From positions 1 through 39,286 of the forward strand of contig JASHPL010000122.1 of the NCBI GenBank assembly GCA_030038125.1: a stretch of 39,286 nt of DNA, in the 5' to 3' direction. Shown here one piece after another: positions 1 through 9,396 of the stretch. Under the pieces are notes generated by a model. It was not told the origin of the DNA. It worked only from the letters and a program-made list of their open reading frames with translations, and did not search any database. This stretch comes from Candidatus Sulfotelmatobacter sp. (GTDB lineage: Bacteria > Acidobacteriota > Terriglobia > Terriglobales > Acidobacteriaceae). A program made the translations under genes and the position numbers. Position 1 is the first letter of the stretch, and every line of letters begins with the position of its first letter.

Positions 1-1084
1 GCCGCTCATGCAGAACACCGGCCAGCATAAACAGAGCGCCGGTTGAGACTCCGTGAGCGAGCATCACAAACATCGCGCCATTCAATCCGGCCTGCGTGAA
101 GCTAAAAATGCCCAGGACCACAAATCCAAGATGGCTCACCGAAGAATAAGCGATCAGCTTCTTCAGATTAGGCTGCACCATCGCCACCAATGCGCCATAA
201 ATGATGCCGATCAGTGCGAGGCCGATGATCCAGGGTGCGTTGCGGCGCGATAACTCTGGGAAGAGGCCAAGGTTGAAGCGCAGCATGCCGTAGGTTCCCA
301 TTTTCAGCAGAACGCCAGCCAGCAGCACGGAGCCTGCGGTCGGTGCTTCCACGTGTGCGTCGGGCAGCCACGTGTGAAACGGGAAAAGCGGAACCTTGAC
401 CGCGAATGCGATGAAAAATCCCAGAAAGAGCCACTGCGCTGCGGCGAGAAAATTCGGAACGCCATTTGCGCGAATCTCTCGCTGTATTTCCACGAAATCG
501 AAGCTGCCAGTGTGAGCATAGAGCCACAAGATCGCAGCCAGCATGAACACTGACGCGATCATCGTGTACATGAAAAACTTCACAGCAGCGTAAACCTTGC
601 GCTCGTGCCCAAACATTCCGATCAGTAAAGCCATCGGGATCAGCGTGGCTTCCCAAAAGAAGTAAAACAGGAAAAGATCGAGCGAAACAAAAACACCAAT
701 CAGCGAGGTCTCAAGAATCAGCAGAATAATGAAAAATTCCTTGACCCGATCGTGCACGGATTTCCACGAGATGAGCACGCATAACGGGCTGAGGAAAGTG
801 GTCAGAACGACCAGCCATAGTGAAATCCCGTCGATCCCCATGTGGTAATGAATGTTGGGGCTGGAAATCCATGCCTTGTCGATCTCGTAATGGAAGGCCG
901 AGTATTCACGATGGAAATAAACCGGAAGGTGAAGCGATAAGACGAACGTCAGCAATGAAACAACCAGCGAAAAAATCCGGATATCGCGATCTCGGCGTGG
1001 CAGGAAAATAAGCAAGAGGGACCCGGCGAGCGGCACAAACGTGACTAGTGTCAGGATGTACGGGCTGAGACTGTCGCCGTTCAT
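1..1084 (-). CDS. nuoM: NADH-quinone oxidoreductase subunit M (5' part only)
   Basis: This is a proton-pumping antiporter-like membrane subunit of complex I. I translated the minus strand from the ATG at 1084 and it stays open for about 361 codons to the window edge, so the C-terminal part is missing. Family hallmarks are visible: the FYFFWEATLIPM segment with the conserved membrane glutamate, the KVPLFPFHTWLPDAHVEAPT segment (conserved lysine), and KKLIAYSSVSHLGFV. The start codon overlaps the nuoL stop as ATGA, which suggests translational coupling. nuoN would be expected just beyond position 1. Identification is firm. Confidence 0.95.
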   Translation of the reverse strand, partial: MNGDSLSPYILTLVTFVPLAGSLLLIFLPRRDRDIRIFSLVVSLLTFVLSLHLPVYFHREYSAFHYEIDKAWISSPNIHYHMGIDGISLWLVVLTTFLSPLCVLISWKSVHDRVKEFFIILLILETSLIGVFVSLDLFLFYFFWEATLIPMALLIGMFGHERKVYAAVKFFMYTMIASVFMLAAILWLYAHTGSFDFVEIQREIRANGVPNFLAAAQWLFLGFFIAFAVKVPLFPFHTWLPDAHVEAPTAGSVLLAGVLLKMGTYGMLRFNLGLFPELSRRNAPWIIGLALIGIIYGALVAMVQPNLKKLIAYSSVSHLGFVVLGIFSFTQAGLNGAMFVMLAHGVSTGALFMLAGVLHER

Positions 1085-3027
1085 CGAGCCACCCCTACCC
1101 AGATCATGTATGCGATTAAAACTGCCGCTCCGGCGGCGATCCATCCGGCGTAGGAGCGCAGATTGCCGGATTGCATGTGGCGTACTTCGTCGGAAAGGTA
1201 GCGCGCTCCGTCGGCCGCATCATTCACTGTGTCATCGATCACTTTCCGGTCTACCCCTTGCCACAGAATACGACTGGAACTGTTGATCAGCGGTTCGACG
1301 AAAACCGCACGATAGAGCTCATCCACGTAGTACTTACTCAGAACGGCTTCGTAGAGCCTCCCCGATGCCAGAGCAATTTTCTTCGGCAAGTCAGGCCTGC
1401 TGACATACAGAATGTAGGCGAGAATTGCGCCCGCGAAGGCGAAAAGAACGGAGACTCCCATCAGGAGAAGTTCGGTATTGCCGGAGCCTTGTGCAAGAGC
1501 TGTCGGATATTCCAACCCGAAAACCGGAGCCAGAAAGTGTTCGAAGCGGTTGCCGATCCCCACTAGACCCCCGACAGTCGACAGCAATGCAAGAATCATC
1601 AGTGGAACCAGCATGACCATGGGGCTCTCATGCGGTTCGCCGTGCCCGTGGCCATGATCAGCTTGAACGCGCCCGTGAGCATCGACCTGAGCGCCTCGAT
1701 AATCGCCAAAGAAGGTCATAAAGAGCAAGCGGAACATATAAAAAGACGTGAGGAGCGCGGTAATCACTCCTACGGCCCAATACACGGGACTCGTTTCATA
1801 CGCCTTCCACAAAATTTCGTCCTTACTCCAGAAGCCGGCGAAAGGTGGGATCCCGGAAATAGCAAGCGTTGCAATACCCATCGTCAGGAATGTCCAGGGA
1901 ATGTAAGAGCGCAGGCCTCCCATTTTGCGCATATCCTGCTCGCCACCGATAGAATGAATCACAGAACCCGCGGCCAGAAACAGCAGGCCCTTAAAGAATG
2001 CATGTGTCATCAGGTGAAAGATACCGGCAGAGAAGGCTCCCACCCCGCAAGCCATGAACATGTAGCCCAGTTGCGAGACTGTCGAGTAGGCAAGAACTTT
2101 CTTGATGTCATTCTGAACGATGCCAATTGTTGCCGCAAAAAATGCCGTCAGCGTACCGATGATCGCCACGATCATCAAGGCGATCGGCGCGCGCTCGAAG
2201 ATCACGTGCGAACGCGCCACCATGTAGACCCCAGCGGTGACCATGGTTGCAGCGTGAATCAGGGCTGAAACTGGAGTCGGACCCTCCATGGCATCCGGCA
2301 GCCAGACATAAAGAGGAATTTGCGCCGATTTTCCGCAGGCGCCCACCATCAGGAGAATTCCGATCGCATTGAGCAGTCCTGCCCCTGCGTTTTCTACCGA
2401 CATTGGCCGGATTTGATCGAAGACCTGAGCGAAGTTCAAGGAGCCGAAATGCTCAATCATCAAGAACAGGCCGATCAGAAAGCCAAAGTCACCGATGCGG
2501 TTCACGATGAACGCTTTTTTGCCTGCAGAGGCCGCCGAATCCTTGGTGAACCAAAACCCGATCAACAGATACGATGCGAGGCCGACGCCTTCCCAGCCGA
2601 TAAACATCAGCAGGTAATTGTTGGCCAATACCAGCGTCAGCATGAAAAACATGAAAAGGTTCAGATACGAGAAGAAGCGGTAATAGCCGGGATCCTCCCA
2701 CATGTAGCCGATGGAGTAGATGTGGATCAAAAATCCGACTCCGGTGACGACGAGCACCATGACCACAGAAAGACGGTCGAGATAAAACGCAAAGTCGGCG
2801 CTGAAGCTGCCCGAACGAATCCAATGCGCCAGGTATTCTTGATACGGCGCGTCTCCCGGCCAGAACCGAACCACCGCAATTAATGCCCAGACGAATGCTG
2901 CCCCGGAGAACACCAGCGCAATCGTACTGACCGCCGTTCTCGAAGACTTCTTCCCGAGAAAGCCATTGATGGCGGCTCCCGCTAGCGGCAGGATCGGGAT
3001 CAGCCACAGATTCAGATTCGGTGTCAT
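1081..3027 (-). CDS. nuoL: NADH-quinone oxidoreductase subunit L
   Basis: This 648-residue polytopic membrane subunit is the distal antiporter-like proton channel of complex I, and its length is typical of NuoL. Visible hallmarks are [19 protein letters not shown] (conserved glutamate), the [20 protein letters not shown] segment, and [16 protein letters not shown]. The C-terminal region matches the expected lateral-helix extension and ends in a last transmembrane segment. A His-rich loop ([10 protein letters not shown]) lies around residue 465. The start overlaps the nuoK stop by ATGA, and the end overlaps the nuoM start in the same way, so K, L and M are a coupled block. Confidence 0.97.
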   Translation of the reverse strand: MTPNLNLWLIPILPLAGAAINGFLGKKSSRTAVSTIALVFSGAAFVWALIAVVRFWPGDAPYQEYLAHWIRSGSFSADFAFYLDRLSVVMVLVVTGVGFLIHIYSIGYMWEDPGYYRFFSYLNLFMFFMLTLVLANNYLLMFIGWEGVGLASYLLIGFWFTKDSAASAGKKAFIVNRIGDFGFLIGLFLMIEHFGSLNFAQVFDQIRPMSVENAGAGLLNAIGILLMVGACGKSAQIPLYVWLPDAMEGPTPVSALIHAATMVTAGVYMVARSHVIFERAPIALMIVAIIGTLTAFFAATIGIVQNDIKKVLAYSTVSQLGYMFMACGVGAFSAGIFHLMTHAFFKGLLFLAAGSVIHSIGGEQDMRKMGGLRSYIPWTFLTMGIATLAISGIPPFAGFWSKDEILWKAYETSPVYWAVGVITALLTSFYMFRLLFMTFFGDYRGAQVDAHGRVQADHGHGHGEPHESPMVMLVPLMILALLSTVGGLVGIGNRFEHFLAPVFGLEYPTALAQGSGNTELLLMGVSVLFAFAGAILAYILYVSRPDLPKKIALASGRLYEAVLSKYYVDELYRAVFVEPLINSSSRILWQGVDRKVIDDTVNDAADGARYLSDEVRHMQSGNLRSYAGWIAAGAAVLIAYMIWVGVAR

Positions 3028-3326
3028 AGCTTAAGCAGGTTCAACTGATCGGCATTCAAGGTTTCACGGGCACGGAAAACGGCGATGATGATAGCCAGTC
3101 CGACAGCCGACTCGGCCGCAGCCACCACCATCACAAAAAAGACGAACACCTGTCCAGCCAGCGCGTGCCAATGCGCAGCAAAAGCGACGAACGAGAGATT
3201 GACGCCGTTGAGCATCAACTCAATCGACATGAAAATCGTGATAATGTTGCGCTTGATCAGAAATCCCGTGACTCCACAGGCAAACAGGATTCCGCTCAGC
3301 ACGAGGTAATATGAGAGTGGAACCAA
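3024..3326 (-). CDS. nuoK: NADH-quinone oxidoreductase subunit K
   Basis: This 100-residue protein has three predicted membrane helices and is a membrane-arm subunit of complex I. Its length and the [19 protein letters not shown] segment, with the conserved membrane glutamate, are typical of NuoK. A second glutamate ([11 protein letters not shown]) is also present. The start appears to be TTG, placed directly after the nuoJ stop, with an AAGGAG Shine-Dalgarno sequence about seven bases upstream inside the nuoJ end. The next ATG lies too far downstream to keep the first helix. The gene ends by overlapping the nuoL start. Confidence 0.95.
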   Translation of the reverse strand: MVPLSYYLVLSGILFACGVTGFLIKRNIITIFMSIELMLNGVNLSFVAFAAHWHALAGQVFVFFVMVVAAAESAVGLAIIIAVFRARETLNADQLNLLKL

Positions 3327-3845
3327 TCAGTGCTCCTTTCTTTTCTGCACGGCTTGCGGCTTGCTGGCCAGCACGACGGCTCCCATGATGGCAATCAAAA
3401 TCAGAATTGAGGTAATTTCAAAGGGCAATAAGAACTCATGAAATAGCAAATTCGCGATCTCGGCAGGAGGACCCGGCAAAGCGCCGATCGCAACTTGTTC
3501 TCCGCCGGACGACCGCAGAACCGCCCAGGCCACGAGCACGCCCCCAATCAACATTCCAGGAATACCAAACACAATGGCTACGCGACTGCCATTTGTTCGT
3601 TCCTCCACCCCGGCATTAAGCAGCATGATTACAAATACGAACAAGACCATGATTGCGCCCGCATAGACGATTACCTGAATGGCGGCAACGAACTCCGCCC
3701 CGAGCAGCAGGTATTCACCTGCAAGCGCAGCCATGACCGCTATCAGCGAAAGCGCGCTGTTGATCGGATGCCGCTGTGCCAGCAGATTGACCGCTCCCGC
3801 AACCGCAACTACCGCGAACGCCAGAAATAATGTGAGGTGAAGCAT
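3327..3845 (-). CDS. nuoJ: NADH-quinone oxidoreductase subunit J
   Basis: This 172-residue membrane subunit of complex I has about five hydrophobic segments. The segment EFVAAIQVIVYAGAIMVLFVFVIMLL matches the conserved third helix of NuoJ, which contains the pi-bulge region that rearranges during turnover. It lies between nuoH and nuoK, where nuoI would normally precede it. Only 83 bases separate its ATG from the nuoH stop, which is too little for nuoI. Its stop codon abuts the TTG start of nuoK. Confidence 0.95.
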   Translation of the reverse strand: MLHLTLFLAFAVVAVAGAVNLLAQRHPINSALSLIAVMAALAGEYLLLGAEFVAAIQVIVYAGAIMVLFVFVIMLLNAGVEERTNGSRVAIVFGIPGMLIGGVLVAWAVLRSSGGEQVAIGALPGPPAEIANLLFHEFLLPFEITSILILIAIMGAVVLASKPQAVQKRKEH

Positions 3846-3928
3846 TCAGATCTTTCTCAATTCCGGACAAGAAATCGGCAAGAGCTTAAATCTCGTGCAC
3901 TGGTCTCTGATGCTTAAATCCCGCTTCC

Positions 3929-4960
3929 TCACCAAGCCACTGCCACTGCGGTTCCGATGAGATTGAGGATCGCCAGCGGCAATAGAAATTTCCAACCGAA
4001 TGCCATCAATTGATCGTAACGGAAGCGGGGTAGAGTTCCGCGTACCCATATGTACACAAACATGAAACAGAAAACCTTCACGAAAAACCAGAACACGGGC
4101 AAGATCGCCTGCAGAATAGGCGGACCGAACACTGGCCCACGCCAGCCTCCGAGAAACAAAAGCGTTGCCAGGCATGCGACCGTAATCATGTTCGCGTACT
4201 CGGCCATGAAAAACATGGCAAACTTCATGGCGCTGTATTCGGTGTGGTAGCCGGCGACGAGCTCGGTTTCCGCCTCCGGCAAATCAAAAGGGACCCGATT
4301 GGTCTCGGCATACGCCGCGATCAGATAACAAAAAAATCCGATAATCTGTCCGTGGAAAATATTCCAGCGCGGAATGAAACCCCAAAAATGTCCCGCTTGC
4401 GCGTCTACAATTTGCCGCAGGCTGAAGCTTCCTGCCATGATCAGCACGCCGACTAGTGATAATCCAAGCGAAATCTCATAGCTCACCATCTGCGCGCTGG
4501 CCCGGAGTCCGCCGAGAAGAGAATATTTGTTGTTCGAGGACCAGCCCGCTAGAGCAACTCCATACACGCCAATGGAAGTAACTCCGAGGATCAGGAGCAG
4601 CCCCGTATTCACATCGGTGACTTGAAATGGAATGCTATAACCGCCGATCGTAACCGAGTTGCCGAAGGGAATGACTGAAATCGAGGTCAATGCAAAAACT
4701 ACCGCGATCATCGGCGCCGCTATATAAAGCGGCTTATAGACGTGCGGCGGGGTCAGATCTTCCTTGAACAAAAACTTCAAACCGTCCGCAGCCGGCTGCA
4801 ATAGTCCGAATGGCCCCACTCGCGTCGGGCCCCAACGATTCTGCATGTGCCCGACAACCTTGCGCTCCAGCCAAACGCTGTAAGCCACCGCAGTGAGCAA
4901 GATGAAGAGAAGAATAATTGACTTGATCACCGAAACAACAATGAAGAGCCAGATCGGCAA
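3929..4960 (-). CDS. nuoH: NADH-quinone oxidoreductase subunit H
   Basis: This 343-residue membrane subunit forms much of the quinone-binding site at the junction between the two arms of complex I. Diagnostic stretches are ERKVVGHMQNRWGPTRVGP near the N terminus, the AETNRVPFDLPEAETELVAG quinone-site loop in the middle, and RGTLPRFRYDQLMAFGWKFLLP near the C terminus. The start is TTG at 4960 with an AAGGA sequence about ten bases upstream; no ATG gives a full N-terminal helix. A 62-base gap without hairpins separates it from nuoG. NuoI, its usual downstream partner, is missing here. Confidence 0.96.
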   Translation of the reverse strand: MPIWLFIVVSVIKSIILLFILLTAVAYSVWLERKVVGHMQNRWGPTRVGPFGLLQPAADGLKFLFKEDLTPPHVYKPLYIAAPMIAVVFALTSISVIPFGNSVTIGGYSIPFQVTDVNTGLLLILGVTSIGVYGVALAGWSSNNKYSLLGGLRASAQMVSYEISLGLSLVGVLIMAGSFSLRQIVDAQAGHFWGFIPRWNIFHGQIIGFFCYLIAAYAETNRVPFDLPEAETELVAGYHTEYSAMKFAMFFMAEYANMITVACLATLLFLGGWRGPVFGPPILQAILPVFWFFVKVFCFMFVYIWVRGTLPRFRYDQLMAFGWKFLLPLAILNLIGTAVAVAW

Positions 4961-5022
4961 AACGTCCGTTCCTTAATGATGAATTTGAAAAAATCTCGAC
5001 CGTAGCACTTCTTATCAAACAA

Positions 5023-7389
5023 CTAATCCGCCGCGACCTCAGCGGGCTTGATTTCATGACTTTCCAGGACTGACTTCAACGCCCGAGAATAACGTCCCAG
5101 GGTGCCCGACGTGAACAGATTGTCGTTCGCCGGAATGATTAATTCGGGATTCTGCTGCGTGCTCGGTCCCGCTTTGCTCAGCGATGTGTGCTGGCTATTG
5201 CCTGCCACGAGATTGGCGCGCGACACGTCGTATCCGGGGACCAAGCGCTGAATTTCGTCCAGTATGGCGATGGGATCAAACGGGCTTAGCTTCGGCTCCA
5301 AGCCCTGCATCTCCAGCCACACGGCATGGCGGTCTGCCTCGCCGGACTGAGCTCCTCGCGAGAATCCCACATCGGCGCGCTCTCCGCCGCCGAATGGCAC
5401 CAGTTTGTGAATGTCATGACCCATGGCATCGGCGATGCGCACCATCATTTCGAAATCGCTCTTCAGTTCGGAGATGTCGCCGGCTTTCTTCAGCAATTGC
5501 ACATCGCCACAAGTGTTTGTGATCGTCCCCGACTTCTCGTAGGCATTGTCTGCGGGGAGTACGACGTCGGCGATCACCGCAGTTTCCGTGAGGAACATCT
5601 CCTGCACCACGACGAAGCTCTTCGAGAAAACAAACGGATCAATATTCAATCTTCCGATCGGATTCGAGCCGACCACATGTAGCGCTTTTAGCTTACTGGC
5701 TCTTGCGGCCTCAACCATGCCCGGCAAGTCCAATCCCACATCGTGCGGAATATCGCCCCATTCGTCACGGAACGGGCTGCTGCTGATAGGGACAGGATGA
5801 TAGCCCGGCAGCAAATCCGGATAGAGACCCATGTCGGCTGCACCGCGCGAGTTGGAATAATCGGCGAGAGCGATGAATTTCGCTCCCCCAATGCTGGAGC
5901 CGAATTTCACTAAGCTGGTGATGGCTCTCCCGCGAATCTCCGATCCAAAAATAATGACGAGGTTTTGTTCGCTGCGGAGTTGCGCGCGCAAGCCGATCCA
6001 CGCCTCTTTATCGTTATTAGTTCCGGAACCGGACAGGGCATCGCTGGCTGCATCATCCCCGGCCAGGAAGCTAGCAAGCTTGCCTTCGGCCCGAGGCGCA
6101 ATCTGCGTGAAACTCGTAGCCTGACGCCGAAGCTTGATCGGTCCGGAATTTATGACATACAGCTTTGCTCTATGCAGGCGAACGTTGTTTCGGATCTGCC
6201 AGGCAAGCAGCGGATGTTGCTCGGTTGGATCGTTGCCGATAAGCAGAATCGCAGGCGCGGTGAATACGTCCGCCATGCTGACCGTTGCTTCCGGCTTGCC
6301 GCGAAGCGCAGCCGCCAGGGCAGGGAAGTCGGCCGTTCGATGATGATCGATGTTGTTGGTTTTGAGCACAGTTCGGGCGAACTTCGAAAGCAGGTAAGCT
6401 TCTTCGTTTGTGGTACGGGTAGAGCCGATGACGCCGATGGAAGCTCCTCCATCCTTGTCGCGAATCTCGGTGAACTTCTTGCCCACCAGTTCGAACGCCT
6501 CCTCCCAAGTCGACGGAGTCAGGCGTCCATTTTTGCGAATCAGCGGCTGTTTTAGACGCTCCTCCGAACCGGCGAAATCGAAGCCGTAACGCCCCTTGAT
6601 GCAAAGGAAGTCGCCATTCGTTCCACTCTTGTCGCGATTGTCGCCGCGGACGATCTCCAATCCCGTCTGGGAGCGGCGTGCACCCAGGGTTGTCTTGCAG
6701 CCATCGCCACAATGTGTGCAAATGGTGCCGACGTGCTTCATTTCCCACGGCCGTGTTTTGTAGCGGTACGCGCCCGAAGTCAGTGCTCCTACCGGGCAGA
6801 TATCGATGCACATCCCACATTCTTCGCACTCGAGATGGTCGCCTTTGTTAGGCGCAATGATCGAAGTGACTCCGCGATTCTGGACGCCAAGCGCCCACAC
6901 ATCCATGCCTTCGCCACAGACGCGTACGCAGCGATAACAAAGAATGCATCGCGGCCGGTCGAAGTACACCACCGGCGACCATTGCTGCTCGTCACGATGG
7001 TTCTTCGCCTCCATGAACTTCGACTCGGCGGCGCCATAGCTGAAAGTCATATCTTGCAGCTCGCACTCGCCGCCTGCGTCGCAAACCGGACAATCCAGCG
7101 GATGATTCCCGAGCAAGAGCTCGAGCATTCCCTTGCGCGCCTGCTTGACCTCCGCGCTGTCACTCGTAACGGCCATGCCCTCGGAGATCACCGTGGTGCA
7201 GGCAGTCTGCAGCTTGGGCATCTTCTCGATCTTTACCAGGCACATGCGACAAGCGCCCTGCAGAGAAAAATTGGGGTAGTAGCAAAACGATGGCACTTCG
7301 ATGCCCACGCTCTTGCAGGCTTCAATCAGCAGGGTGCCTGCGGGAGCCGTGACCTTCTTGCCGTCGACAGTGAGAGTTACATCAGGCAT
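5023..7389 (-). CDS. nuoG: NADH-quinone oxidoreductase subunit G
   Basis: This 788-residue iron-sulfur subunit carries electrons through the peripheral arm of complex I. The N-terminal ferredoxin-like domain shows the 2Fe-2S cysteines (SFCYYP, GACRMCLV, TACTT). It is followed by the His-Cys 4Fe-4S site (HPLDCPVCDAGGECELQD) and two ferredoxin-type motifs (CILCYRCVRVC, CEECGMCIDICP). A CTHCGDGC motif with a later cysteine (FLCIKGR) suggests the extra N7-type cluster found in some bacteria. The remainder is a molybdopterin-oxidoreductase-like domain that binds no cofactor in this family. The ATG at 7389 (MPDVTLTV) fits the family better than an in-frame upstream start inside nuoF. No Shine-Dalgarno sequence is clear. 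Confidence 0.96.
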   Translation of the reverse strand: MPDVTLTVDGKKVTAPAGTLLIEACKSVGIEVPSFCYYPNFSLQGACRMCLVKIEKMPKLQTACTTVISEGMAVTSDSAEVKQARKGMLELLLGNHPLDCPVCDAGGECELQDMTFSYGAAESKFMEAKNHRDEQQWSPVVYFDRPRCILCYRCVRVCGEGMDVWALGVQNRGVTSIIAPNKGDHLECEECGMCIDICPVGALTSGAYRYKTRPWEMKHVGTICTHCGDGCKTTLGARRSQTGLEIVRGDNRDKSGTNGDFLCIKGRYGFDFAGSEERLKQPLIRKNGRLTPSTWEEAFELVGKKFTEIRDKDGGASIGVIGSTRTTNEEAYLLSKFARTVLKTNNIDHHRTADFPALAAALRGKPEATVSMADVFTAPAILLIGNDPTEQHPLLAWQIRNNVRLHRAKLYVINSGPIKLRRQATSFTQIAPRAEGKLASFLAGDDAASDALSGSGTNNDKEAWIGLRAQLRSEQNLVIIFGSEIRGRAITSLVKFGSSIGGAKFIALADYSNSRGAADMGLYPDLLPGYHPVPISSSPFRDEWGDIPHDVGLDLPGMVEAARASKLKALHVVGSNPIGRLNIDPFVFSKSFVVVQEMFLTETAVIADVVLPADNAYEKSGTITNTCGDVQLLKKAGDISELKSDFEMMVRIADAMGHDIHKLVPFGGGERADVGFSRGAQSGEADRHAVWLEMQGLEPKLSPFDPIAILDEIQRLVPGYDVSRANLVAGNSQHTSLSKAGPSTQQNPELIIPANDNLFTSGTLGRYSRALKSVLESHEIKPAEVAAD

Positions 7390-7406
7390 GGGAAAATCTT
7401 GATCCG

Positions 7407-8759
7407 CTAGTCTGCGAACACCGGAAGTTGCTCGACCGCGCCTTCCTTCTCGAACGGGCACGGCCGGCCTTCCAGATGATCCTCAAATTCTCTTCGGAAT
7501 TTCTGCACGAATGCGATCGTCGGCATGGCCGCCGCATCGCCCAACGGACAAAATGTCCGGCCCAGCATGTTTTCCGAAAGGTACTGCACGTTATCGATAT
7601 CCTTCTTCAATCCACCGCCGGCATGAAACCGGATGAGTGTCTTTTTCAACCAATCGGTGCCCTCGCGGCAGGGGATGCACCAGCCGCAGCTTTCGTGCTG
7701 ATAGAACTTCATCGTCCGCAGAGCGAACTTCACCATACACTGCGCATCGTCGATCACAACCACGCCGCCAGACCCCAACATCGATCCCGCTTTGGCCACG
7801 GAGTCAAAATCCATCGCGACATCGATCTCGTCGGCGGTGAGGCATGGCGTGGAAGATCCACCCGGAACGACCGCCTTCAAGTTGCGCCCGTTCGGGATGC
7901 CGCCACCCACATCATAAATCATTTGCTTTAAGTTATAGCCCATGGGCAGTTCGTAAACGCCGGGTTTCGCCAGATTCCCACTCAGGCAAAACAGCCGCGT
8001 ACCGCCGTTTTTCGGCGTGCCGATCTTCGCGTACCAATCCGCGCCGCCAAGAATAATGGGGGGGACGCTAGCCAGAGTCTCGGCATTATTGATGACTGTT
8101 GGTCCGCCCCACAAACCAACCACCGCGGGGAACGGCGGCCGGATACGCGGGATGCCGCGCTTGCCTTCAAGCGATTCCATGAGCGCCGATTCCTCGCCCA
8201 CCTCGTACGCCCCGGCCCCACCGTGCCAATAGATATCGAAATCGCGTCCACTGCCGAAGATGTTTCTGCCCAGAAATCCTTTGGCATAGGCATCCCGGAT
8301 CGCCTTTTGCATGATCACCGAAAGATAGCGATATTCGCCGCGAATATAGATGTATCCGCTTCGGGCTCCCACAGCCAAGCCCGCAATCATCACGCCCTCG
8401 ATCACCGAGTGCGGATCGTGTTCGAAGATGAGCCGATCCTTGCAGGTTCCTGGTTCGCTTTCATCGCCGTTGCAGAGAACGTATTTCGGCTTGGCCGACT
8501 GCTTGGGCACGAACGACCATTTCATCCCGGTAGAAAATCCCGCGCCTCCGCGTCCGCGCAGTCCGGAGTTCTTCACCTCAGTAATGATGGCATCGGGCTC
8601 CATCGAGAGCGCCTTCCGTACCGCCTTGTAGCCATCAAGTTCGAGATAGCGCTCGAGGTTGGTCGCGCCCTGGCCAAAGCGCCGCGAGACTACTCGCACT
8701 TCATCGGGATGGGAAACCAGAAAAGCCATGCAGACTGAATCATTGAGAGATTTGGTCAT
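7407..8759 (-). CDS. nuoF: NADH-quinone oxidoreductase subunit F (NADH-binding)
   Basis: This 450-residue flavoprotein oxidises NADH at the tip of complex I. The FMN/NADH fold is shown by GLRGRGGAGFSTGMKW, by GAGAYEVGEESALMESLEG, and by RPPFPAVVGLWGGPTVINN. The C-terminal N3 4Fe-4S cysteines are ESCGWCIPCREGT and the later TFCPLGD. The start is ambiguous: the longer start at 8759 reads through a hairpin element, while the ATG at 8729 (MAFLVSHPDEV) gives a more family-like N terminus. The gene lies between nuoE and nuoG in the standard order. Confidence 0.96.
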   Translation of the reverse strand: MTKSLNDSVCMAFLVSHPDEVRVVSRRFGQGATNLERYLELDGYKAVRKALSMEPDAIITEVKNSGLRGRGGAGFSTGMKWSFVPKQSAKPKYVLCNGDESEPGTCKDRLIFEHDPHSVIEGVMIAGLAVGARSGYIYIRGEYRYLSVIMQKAIRDAYAKGFLGRNIFGSGRDFDIYWHGGAGAYEVGEESALMESLEGKRGIPRIRPPFPAVVGLWGGPTVINNAETLASVPPIILGGADWYAKIGTPKNGGTRLFCLSGNLAKPGVYELPMGYNLKQMIYDVGGGIPNGRNLKAVVPGGSSTPCLTADEIDVAMDFDSVAKAGSMLGSGGVVVIDDAQCMVKFALRTMKFYQHESCGWCIPCREGTDWLKKTLIRFHAGGGLKKDIDNVQYLSENMLGRTFCPLGDAAAMPTIAFVQKFRREFEDHLEGRPCPFEKEGAVEQLPVFAD

Positions 8760-8799
8760 TGAGTCAACGGAAAGACTTCAAATGAACGAATGACTCAAT
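8758..8799 (-). repeat. Inverted repeat in the nuoE/nuoF junction
   Basis: Perfect 9-bp arms ATTGAGTCA (8758-8766) and TGACTCAAT (8791-8799) flank a 24-base loop. The octamer TCATTGAG also occurs twice, at 8740-8747 and 8756-8763, so the element reaches into the annotated 5' end of nuoF. It lies in the transcribed strand just upstream of, or across, the nuoF start. Its sequence differs from the 22-nt-core repeat family elsewhere in the window. Confidence 0.6.
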
Positions 8800-8820
8800 C
8801 CCCCAAATGGGCAAATTTGT

Positions 8821-9303
8821 TTATTGCGTTCCCTTGTTCTTGTACTCATCGAGAACTCTATCGATTTTTTCGGCCGTCAGATTCTCGTGAAAGTCGTAAT
8901 TCACTTGCGCAGCCGGCGCCCAGCTGCAAGCGCCAATGCATTCCACCTCTTCCAAAGAAAACAGTCCATCGGGAGTTGTACCTTTATTACCGATGCCGAG
9001 CTTTTTCTTGCAGTGATCCAGAATGTCTTCTCCGCCTCGGACCATGCAGCTGATGTTCGTACAAACCTGCACATTGAATTTGCCACGCGGCTTTGTGGTC
9101 AGCATCGAGTAATAGCTGATCACGTTGCGCACGTCGAGTTCGGTTAGATCGAGACGCGATGCGATCTCCGCGATGACTTCGTCCGACAAAAATCCCGTCT
9201 CGTCCTGGACGTACAGCAACGTCGGAACCAACACCGATCGTTTGATCGGGTAGTGAGTCACCATCTCCGCAAAGCGTGCTTCGAATTCCTCAGAAAATTT
9301 CAT
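8821..9303 (-). CDS. nuoE: NADH-quinone oxidoreductase subunit E
   Basis: This 160-residue thioredoxin-fold subunit binds the 2Fe-2S cluster N1a of complex I. The four ligands are visible as CTNISC and, about 36 residues later, CIGAC. The ATG at 9303 (MKFSEEF) is chosen because the longer in-frame ORF starting at 9375 would translate the hairpin repeat upstream. No Shine-Dalgarno sequence precedes the ATG; the bases where it should lie belong to the repeat at 9312-9395. Initiation may therefore depend on the RNA structure or on coupling to nuoD. Confidence 0.95.
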   Translation of the reverse strand: MKFSEEFEARFAEMVTHYPIKRSVLVPTLLYVQDETGFLSDEVIAEIASRLDLTELDVRNVISYYSMLTTKPRGKFNVQVCTNISCMVRGGEDILDHCKKKLGIGNKGTTPDGLFSLEEVECIGACSWAPAAQVNYDFHENLTAEKIDRVLDEYKNKGTQ

Positions 9304-9311
9304 GATTGCAT

Positions 9312-9395
9312 AATTTGGTAACCGGATAATTTGGGAATTTTTCCAACAACTCCTAGATGGTTCTTGAAATTCCAAAATTACCCGATTACCAAATT
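9312..9395 (-). repeat. Dispersed inverted repeat, copy 1 (nuoD/nuoE gap)
   Basis: Arms at 9312-9340 and 9367-9395 match at 26 of 29 positions around a 26-base loop. In the minus-strand transcript two of the three mismatches become G-U pairs. The minus strand carries the 22-nt core ATTTGGTAATC-G-GGTAATTTTG at 9394-9373. The element begins one base after the nuoD stop and ends eight bases before the nuoE ATG, so it makes up almost the whole gap. Confidence 0.85.
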
Positions 9396-9396
9396 C

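Noticed and set aside
168-656. 162-codon minus-strand frame near the left edge
   Set aside because: The true gene there is nuoM in another minus-strand frame, which is open from 1084 to the window edge.
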